From NCBI GenBank assembly GCA_934271275.1, contig CAKQRD010000007.1:76333-140332 (forward strand): DNA of 64,000 nucleotides, given 5' to 3'. Of this stretch, positions 59,332-64,000 are shown piece after piece. The notes beneath the pieces are model-generated. The model ran no database searches and was not told the origin of the DNA. It saw only the letters and a program-made list of their open reading frames with translations. Positions within the stretch are counted from its first letter, which is position 1, and every line of letters begins with the position of its first letter. Origin of the DNA: an uncultured Clostridia bacterium (GTDB lineage Bacteria; Bacillota; Clostridia; Christensenellales; Borkfalkiaceae). The position numbers and the translations under genes are program-made.

Positions 59332-61770
59332 ATGCAATTCGGACACTTTGACGACGAACGCAAGGAATACGTTATAGACACGCCATACACCCCTCTCCCC
59401 TGGATAAATTATCTTGCGGGAGACGGGTTCTTTTCGATTATTTCCAACACGGCGGGAGGTTATTCGTTTTACCGCGACGCAAAGCTTCGGAGAATAACCC
59501 GCTATCGCTACAATTCCCCCGCGACGGACAACGGCGGAAGATATTTTTATATCGCCGACGAAACGACGGTTTTTTCGCCCGCTTTTTTACCGAGCAAAAC
59601 CCCGCTCGACCTTTACAAATGCCGTCACGGGCTTAATTACACCGTTTTTGAAAGCGCTAAAAACGGAATTTACGCCGAGCTTACCTGCTTCGTGCCGACG
59701 AAGGACGCCTGCGAGATAAACCTCTTAAAAATCCGCAACGATTCGGGTAAAGAAAAAGCTTTATCCGTTTACGGCGGCGTGGAATTTTGTCTCTGGAACG
59801 CGCAGGACGATACGACTAACTTTCAACGCAATTATAATACGGGCGAGGTGGAAATCGTAGAAAAAGAACGCTGCGGCGCGGTGTATCACAAGACCGAATA
59901 CCGCGAAAGGCGCAATCATTACGCGTTCTTCTCGCTTAACGACAAAATCGACGGCTACGACACGGACAGAGATACCTTCCTCGGGAAGTTCAACGGCTTC
60001 GACAGCCCAGAAGCGGTGAAGAAAAGAACCTCTTTTAACGAAACGGCTCACGGCTGGTCGCCCGTTGCGTTTTTGAGGAAGGATATAACGCTCGCGCCGA
60101 ACGAGGAAATTTCCCTCGTATACCTTCTCGGCTACGTCGAAAACGCCGAAGACGACAAATGGGAAGCCCCGAACGTCGTCAACAAGAAAAAAGCCGAACG
60201 CTTAATCGAAAAATATTCGGACGAAAAGGCGGTTTACGCCGAATTCGACGAGTTAAAAAGAAGATGGGCGGAGCTGCTCGATAAATTTTCGGTAAAAACG
60301 ACGGACGAAAAATTCGACCGCACGGTTAATATCTGGAATCAGTATCAATGTTTGATAACGTATCTTATGAGCCGCAGCGCAAGCTATTACGAAAGCGGTA
60401 TCGGGCGCGGAATGGGCTTTCGCGATTCCTGTCAGGATTTGCTCGGCTTTGCGCATATTCTGCCCGAAAAGGCGCGCGAACGCATTATAGACGTCGCTTC
60501 AATTCAACTCCCCGACGGCTCTACCTGGCATCAGTATCAGCCGCTTACCAAGCGCGGCAACGCGGACGTGGGCGGCGGCTTTAACGACGATCCGTTATGG
60601 CTTATCGCCTGCACCTACGCTTACGTTGCGGAAACGGGAGACTTTTCCGTTCTCGAAGAAAGCGTGCCGTTTAGCAACGACGAAAACGACCGCGCGCCGC
60701 TTATGGAACACCTTAAACGGTCGATAAATTACACGATAACGCACAAAGGTCCGCACGGACTGCCGCTCATCGGCAGAGCAGACTGGAACGACTGTCTTAA
60801 TCTTAACTGCTTTTCAAAAACTCCGGGGGAAAGCTTTCAGACCTGTTCTAATTTTGAAAGCGAAAAGGCGGAGAGCGTGTTCATTGCGGGTATGTTCGTA
60901 AAATACGGAGAAGAATACGCCAAGCTCTGCGAGGCGAAAAACGACCTTGCGGAAGCCGCGAGGGTTCGGAACGAGGTTAAACTTATGACCGAAGCCGCGG
61001 AGACCGCGGGCTGGGACGGAGAATGGTTCGTGCGCGCTTACGACGCGTTTGAACAGCCCGTCGGCAGCAAAGCTTGCGAGGACGGCAAGATATTCATAGA
61101 GCCGCAGGGAATGTGCGTTATGGCGGGCATAGGCGTTAAAGACGGAAAAGCGCGGCTCGCGCTCGACAGCGTTAAAAAGCACCTCGACACGAAGTACGGA
61201 ATAGTGCTTTTACAACCCGCCTATAAGGAATATCATTTAAATCTCGGCGAGGTTTCTTCTTATCCCGCGGGCTACAAAGAAAACGCGGGCATTTTCTGCC
61301 ATAACAACCCGTGGATAAGCTGTGCGGAAGCGGTTGTCGGCAACGGCGAAAGAGCGTTTGAAATTTACCGCAAAATCTGCCCCGCGTACCTCGAAGAAAT
61401 TAGCGAAATACACAAAACCGAGCCGTACGTTTTCAGTCAGATGATCGCGGGAAAAGACGCGCCCGACTTCGGTTCAGCCAAAAACAGCTGGCTCACGGGG
61501 ACGGCGGCGTGGACGTTCGTGAACGCTTCTCAATATATTTTGGGAATTAAGCCCACTCTCGAAGGGCTTGCGATAAAGCCCTGTATGCCGAAAGAAATAA
61601 ACGAATTTTGCCTTACGCGGCGTTATCGCGGAATAAAATACGAAATAACCGCGCGGCGCGGCGGAAAAGAAGAACCCGGCGTTTACGTTCGGGGCAAAAA
61701 ATGCGAAAACGGCGTACTGCCCCTTGCGGAAAACGGCGAGACGATAAAAGCGGAGGTAATTTACGAGTGA
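59332..61770 (+). CDS. Cellobiose phosphorylase (GH94)
   Basis: It has 812 residues, the usual length. The N-terminus FGHFDDERKEYVIDTPYTPLPWINYL, then ISNTAGGYSFYRDAKLRRITRYRYN and YHKTEYRERRNHYAFFS match cellobiose phosphorylases closely. The catalytic Asp region GRGMGFRDSCQDLLGF is intact, and QPAYKEYHLNLGEVSSYPAGYKENAGIFCHNNPW carries the phosphate-site residues of the family. It splits cellobiose with phosphate into glucose 1-phosphate and glucose in the cytoplasm, saving energy. Other GH94 substrates, such as chitobiose or laminaribiose, are less likely. It is transcribed with the GH36 gene, which overlaps its stop codon. Confidence 0.94.
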   Translation: MQFGHFDDERKEYVIDTPYTPLPWINYLAGDGFFSIISNTAGGYSFYRDAKLRRITRYRYNSPATDNGGRYFYIADETTVFSPAFLPSKTPLDLYKCRHGLNYTVFESAKNGIYAELTCFVPTKDACEINLLKIRNDSGKEKALSVYGGVEFCLWNAQDDTTNFQRNYNTGEVEIVEKERCGAVYHKTEYRERRNHYAFFSLNDKIDGYDTDRDTFLGKFNGFDSPEAVKKRTSFNETAHGWSPVAFLRKDITLAPNEEISLVYLLGYVENAEDDKWEAPNVVNKKKAERLIEKYSDEKAVYAEFDELKRRWAELLDKFSVKTTDEKFDRTVNIWNQYQCLITYLMSRSASYYESGIGRGMGFRDSCQDLLGFAHILPEKARERIIDVASIQLPDGSTWHQYQPLTKRGNADVGGGFNDDPLWLIACTYAYVAETGDFSVLEESVPFSNDENDRAPLMEHLKRSINYTITHKGPHGLPLIGRADWNDCLNLNCFSKTPGESFQTCSNFESEKAESVFIAGMFVKYGEEYAKLCEAKNDLAEAARVRNEVKLMTEAAETAGWDGEWFVRAYDAFEQPVGSKACEDGKIFIEPQGMCVMAGIGVKDGKARLALDSVKKHLDTKYGIVLLQPAYKEYHLNLGEVSSYPAGYKENAGIFCHNNPWISCAEAVVGNGERAFEIYRKICPAYLEEISEIHKTEPYVFSQMIAGKDAPDFGSAKNSWLTGTAAWTFVNASQYILGIKPTLEGLAIKPCMPKEINEFCLTRRYRGIKYEITARRGGKEEPGVYVRGKKCENGVLPLAENGETIKAEVIYE

Positions 61771-63890
61771 ACGGGAAAATTTACAGACTCGATACCCCGC
61801 GCACCTCGCTCGTCTTTTACGGCGACGGCACGGACGTTTCGTATCTTTACTACGGCAAAAAAACGGGCGAAATATCGCCCGAAACGGCGTTCGTAAAAGA
61901 GGATAATATCGGCACGGATTTAAGAAACAAGCTTTTTTCCTGCTTCGGAGACGACGACCACCGCGATAAATCGATTCTGATTTTCAACTCCGACAATTCG
62001 TTCTCGAACGACTTTAAATTTAAAAGCGCGACCGTCTCGAAGGGCAAAAAGGCTATTCCCCTGCTGCCGTCATCGTTCGGCGCGGAAAAAACGCTTACCT
62101 TTGAATTTATCGACGAAACCGAAAAGCTTTTACTTACGATAAGCTATTCCGTTTATCGCGATAACGACGTCATAACCGTGCGTTCCTCGCTCAAAAACCT
62201 CGGCGAAAAAACGGTGACGATAAAAAAATTCGCTTCTTTACAATTAGATATTTCCGAAAGCGATTTTACGGTAAGCACGTTCGACGGCTGCTGGGCAGGC
62301 GAAAGATACCGCCGCGACGCGCGGCTTTCTTCGGGCGTATTCATAAATCAGTCGCTTGCGGGAGCTTCTTCCGCACAGCACAATCCGTTCTCGCTCATAA
62401 AGAACGAGCGCGGGGTATACGCTTTTAATCTCGTGTATTCGGGCAATCACAAAACTTCTTACGAAACGGACGCTTTTTGCCGCACGCGAATCATTTCGGG
62501 CGTGAACGATTTCGCCTTTGAATACCGTTTGAACGGCGGCGAAACATTCTTTTCTCCCGAAGCCGTTACCGTTTTTGCCGAAAGCGAGGACGAGCTGTCA
62601 ATCAGCCTTCATTCGTTTATAAACAAACACATAATTCCGAAGCGCTGGCAGAATAAAAAACGCCCGATAGTCATAAACAACTGGGAAGGCACGGGCTTCG
62701 ATTTCACGCGCGAAAAAATTCTTAAAATCGCCGAAAACGGCAAAAAGGCGGGCGCGGAGCTTTTCGTTCTCGACGACGGGTGGTTCGGCAAAAGAAACGA
62801 CGACAAAACCTCGCTCGGCGACTGGTACGATAACCCCGAAAAAACGGGCGGAATATCAAGGCTTGCGAACGATATACGCGCTCTGGGACTCGATTTCGGA
62901 ATATGGCTCGAACCCGAAATGATTTCGCCGACGAGCGAGCTTTTCCTCGCTCACCCCGAATACGCTATGACAATTCCGAACAAAAAACCGTTTCTGCACC
63001 GCAATCAGCTGATGCTGGATTTAACGAACGAAGAGGTGAAGAATTTCGTTACAGAAAGCGTGGAAAACGTTATTTCGCTCGTAAAACCCAATTATATCAA
63101 GTGGGATTTCAACAGAGTTATGAGCGACTGCCATTCCGAAACGGTTTTTATAGGCGAATACTTTTATAGATATATCCTTTCTCTGTACGATATTATGAAA
63201 CGCCTTACCGAAAATCACCCCGAAATACTTTTCGAGGGCTGCGCGGCGGGCGGGGCGCGCTTCGACCTCGGTATTCTGTGCTATTTTCCGCAAATCTGGA
63301 CGAGCGACAACACGGACGCGGCGGTTCGCACCGTTATTCAGACCAACACTTCCGTCTGCTACCCGCAATCGGCTATGACCGCGCACCTCTCCGCTTCCCC
63401 CAACGGGTTCACCAAAAAATCGTATTCGATAGAAAACAGATTCAACGCGGCGTGCCTCTTTAACTTCGGCTACGAACTCGACTGCTCGGACTTTACCGAA
63501 GACGAGCTGAAATTCACCGCCGCGCTTTCGGATTTTTACAAAAAACGGCGCGATTTTATACAGTACGGCGATTTTTACAGGCTGGGCGAATTAAACGTTC
63601 TGTGCGGCTTCGAGGCGGTTTCTCCACGCAAAGACAAGGCTCTTGCGAGCGTGATTATGCCCGTCAGGGAAAACGGTGTTTCTAACCGCAAAATCGCATT
63701 CAAGGGGCTTATCCCGACCGAAAAATACAAAGCGACGGTTTACGATAAAAATCTATCCGTTTTCGACGAGTTTACCGCAAGCGGAGATGTTCTGCAATGC
63801 GGTATTCCGATAGAAAAATACCGCCTTTCCGAAGCGGTTTGCTCCGACGCGGATTTCAGGTCGTTCCTTATAGAGTTCAATATAATTTAA
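61767..63890 (+). CDS. GH36 alpha-galactosidase
   Basis: It has 707 residues from a GTG that overlaps the GH94 stop (GTGA), with GGAGG 10 bases upstream. An in-frame extension of 53 residues within GH94 looks non-coding. It has an N-terminal beta supersandwich, then a TIM barrel with VLDDGWFGKRNDDKTSLGDW, FGIWLEPEMISP, the nucleophile Asp447 in IKWDFNRVMS and the acid/base Asp514 in IWTSDNTDA, as in GH36. FEGCAAGGARFDLGIL is the third typical block. It is a cytoplasmic enzyme removing alpha-galactose, for example from raffinose-type or galactomannan oligosaccharides. The GTGA overlap suggests translational coupling. Confidence 0.93.
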   Translation: MNGKIYRLDTPRTSLVFYGDGTDVSYLYYGKKTGEISPETAFVKEDNIGTDLRNKLFSCFGDDDHRDKSILIFNSDNSFSNDFKFKSATVSKGKKAIPLLPSSFGAEKTLTFEFIDETEKLLLTISYSVYRDNDVITVRSSLKNLGEKTVTIKKFASLQLDISESDFTVSTFDGCWAGERYRRDARLSSGVFINQSLAGASSAQHNPFSLIKNERGVYAFNLVYSGNHKTSYETDAFCRTRIISGVNDFAFEYRLNGGETFFSPEAVTVFAESEDELSISLHSFINKHIIPKRWQNKKRPIVINNWEGTGFDFTREKILKIAENGKKAGAELFVLDDGWFGKRNDDKTSLGDWYDNPEKTGGISRLANDIRALGLDFGIWLEPEMISPTSELFLAHPEYAMTIPNKKPFLHRNQLMLDLTNEEVKNFVTESVENVISLVKPNYIKWDFNRVMSDCHSETVFIGEYFYRYILSLYDIMKRLTENHPEILFEGCAAGGARFDLGILCYFPQIWTSDNTDAAVRTVIQTNTSVCYPQSAMTAHLSASPNGFTKKSYSIENRFNAACLFNFGYELDCSDFTEDELKFTAALSDFYKKRRDFIQYGDFYRLGELNVLCGFEAVSPRKDKALASVIMPVRENGVSNRKIAFKGLIPTEKYKATVYDKNLSVFDEFTASGDVLQCGIPIEKYRLSEAVCSDADFRSFLIEFNII

Positions 63891-63924
63891 CTTTCGCGAG
63901 TAAAAAAAGACTGCCGCGTTATGT

Positions 63925-63978
63925 GAAATGCACCCCAAAAGTTGGACAGAAAAGAAAAACTTTTGGAGGTGCATTTTT
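63925..63978 (+). other. Hairpin at the left end of an insertion sequence, covering a ribosome binding site
   Basis: An inverted pair AAATGCACC-x-CAAAAGT and ACTTTTG-xx-GGTGCATTT spans about 63926-63975. Its 3' arm contains the GGAGG that precedes the transposase ATG. Confidence 0.7.
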
Positions 63979-63979
63979 T

Positions 63980-64000
63980 ATGGCAAAAAAGGGACAAAGA
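63980..64000 (+). CDS. Transposase OrfA, N-terminal fragment (continues outside)
   Basis: The visible residues are MAKKGQR after GGAGG and a 10-base spacer. A Lys-rich start of this kind is typical of IS3 OrfA proteins with an N-terminal helix-turn-helix. The assignment depends on the preceding IS-like end. Confidence 0.6.

Larger units (their letters stand above)
63925..64000 (+). mobile_element. IS3-family-like insertion sequence, left end (continues outside)
   Basis: The short terminal sequence TGCACCCCAAAAGTTGGACA resembles IS3-family ends (for instance CCCAAAAGTTGGAC). It is followed by GGAGG and the start of a transposase gene. Only 75 bases are visible, and no target-site repeat can be checked. 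Confidence 0.65.

Noticed and set aside
61608..61766. Start of the GH36 gene inside GH94
   Set aside because: The extension is Arg-rich, unlike the family; the GTG at 61767 has GGAGG and gives the normal N-terminus.

Overview
The window looks like chromosomal DNA of a low-to-moderate GC Gram-positive bacterium of the Bacillota (Clostridia-like), probably an uncultured gut or plant-fibre degrader. The reasons are strong AGGAGG-type ribosome binding sites, TTGaca/TATAAT promoters often with a TGn extended -10, many lipoproteins, a SipW-type signal peptidase with TasA-like secreted proteins, sugar ABC systems of the Gram-positive kind, and a very large set of carbohydrate-active enzymes. No rRNA, tRNA or CRISPR array was seen. 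The species is not identifiable from the sequence alone.

Region 1 (1-7250, minus strand) is a secreted-fibre module. A consensus promoter (7219-7248) drives a long leader holding a c-di-GMP-I-like (GEMM) aptamer and an overlapping intrinsic terminator. Then follow a TasA/camelysin-like protein, a membrane protein with a TasA-like outer domain, a SipW peptidase, a second small SipW-type substrate and a BspA-like leucine-rich-repeat protein. Directly downstream, behind its own terminator and promoter, is a GGDEF-receiver-HD-GYP protein that could make and/or break c-di-GMP. A partial amino-acid-type binding lipoprotein lies at the left edge.

Region 2 (7360-14611) is mixed: an MFS transporter and, divergently, a GH3 enzyme with a possibly leaderless mRNA, an AraC regulator with a probably frameshifted C-terminus, an alpha/beta hydrolase, a PHP-domain protein ending at a good terminator, and a minus-strand alpha/beta hydrolase.

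Region 3 (14759-45430, minus strand) is a roughly 30-kb co-directional polysaccharide-utilisation cluster headed by a divergent AraC regulator (45430). It encodes a 1788-residue lipoprotein with a degenerate tyrosine-phosphatase domain and four beta-helix-like modules, an InlB-repeat lipoprotein, a 44-residue peptide, an 834-residue secreted protein sharing the same module, a sugar ABC importer, three large extracellular proteins (one DUF4838), and enzymes GH2, GH95, GH127-like, GH20-like, CE15-like and fucose mutarotase. Together they suggest uptake and intracellular trimming of a fucosylated or arabinosylated glycan carrying hexosamine and uronate ester groups.

Region 4 (46999-50553) has an AraC gene divergent from a metallo-beta-lactamase-fold hydrolase, a galactonate-dehydratase-like enolase-superfamily enzyme and a short-chain dehydrogenase, resembling an oxidative sugar-acid route. 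Region 5 (50647-56736, minus) is a second sugar ABC operon (LplB/YtcP type) with a GH42-like glycosidase and a polysaccharide deacetylase. Region 6 (56994-63890) has a secreted deacetylase, a GH1 beta-glucosidase, a cellobiose phosphorylase (GH94) and an overlapping GH36 alpha-galactosidase. The window ends in the left end of an IS3-family-like insertion sequence whose transposase ribosome binding site lies in a hairpin.
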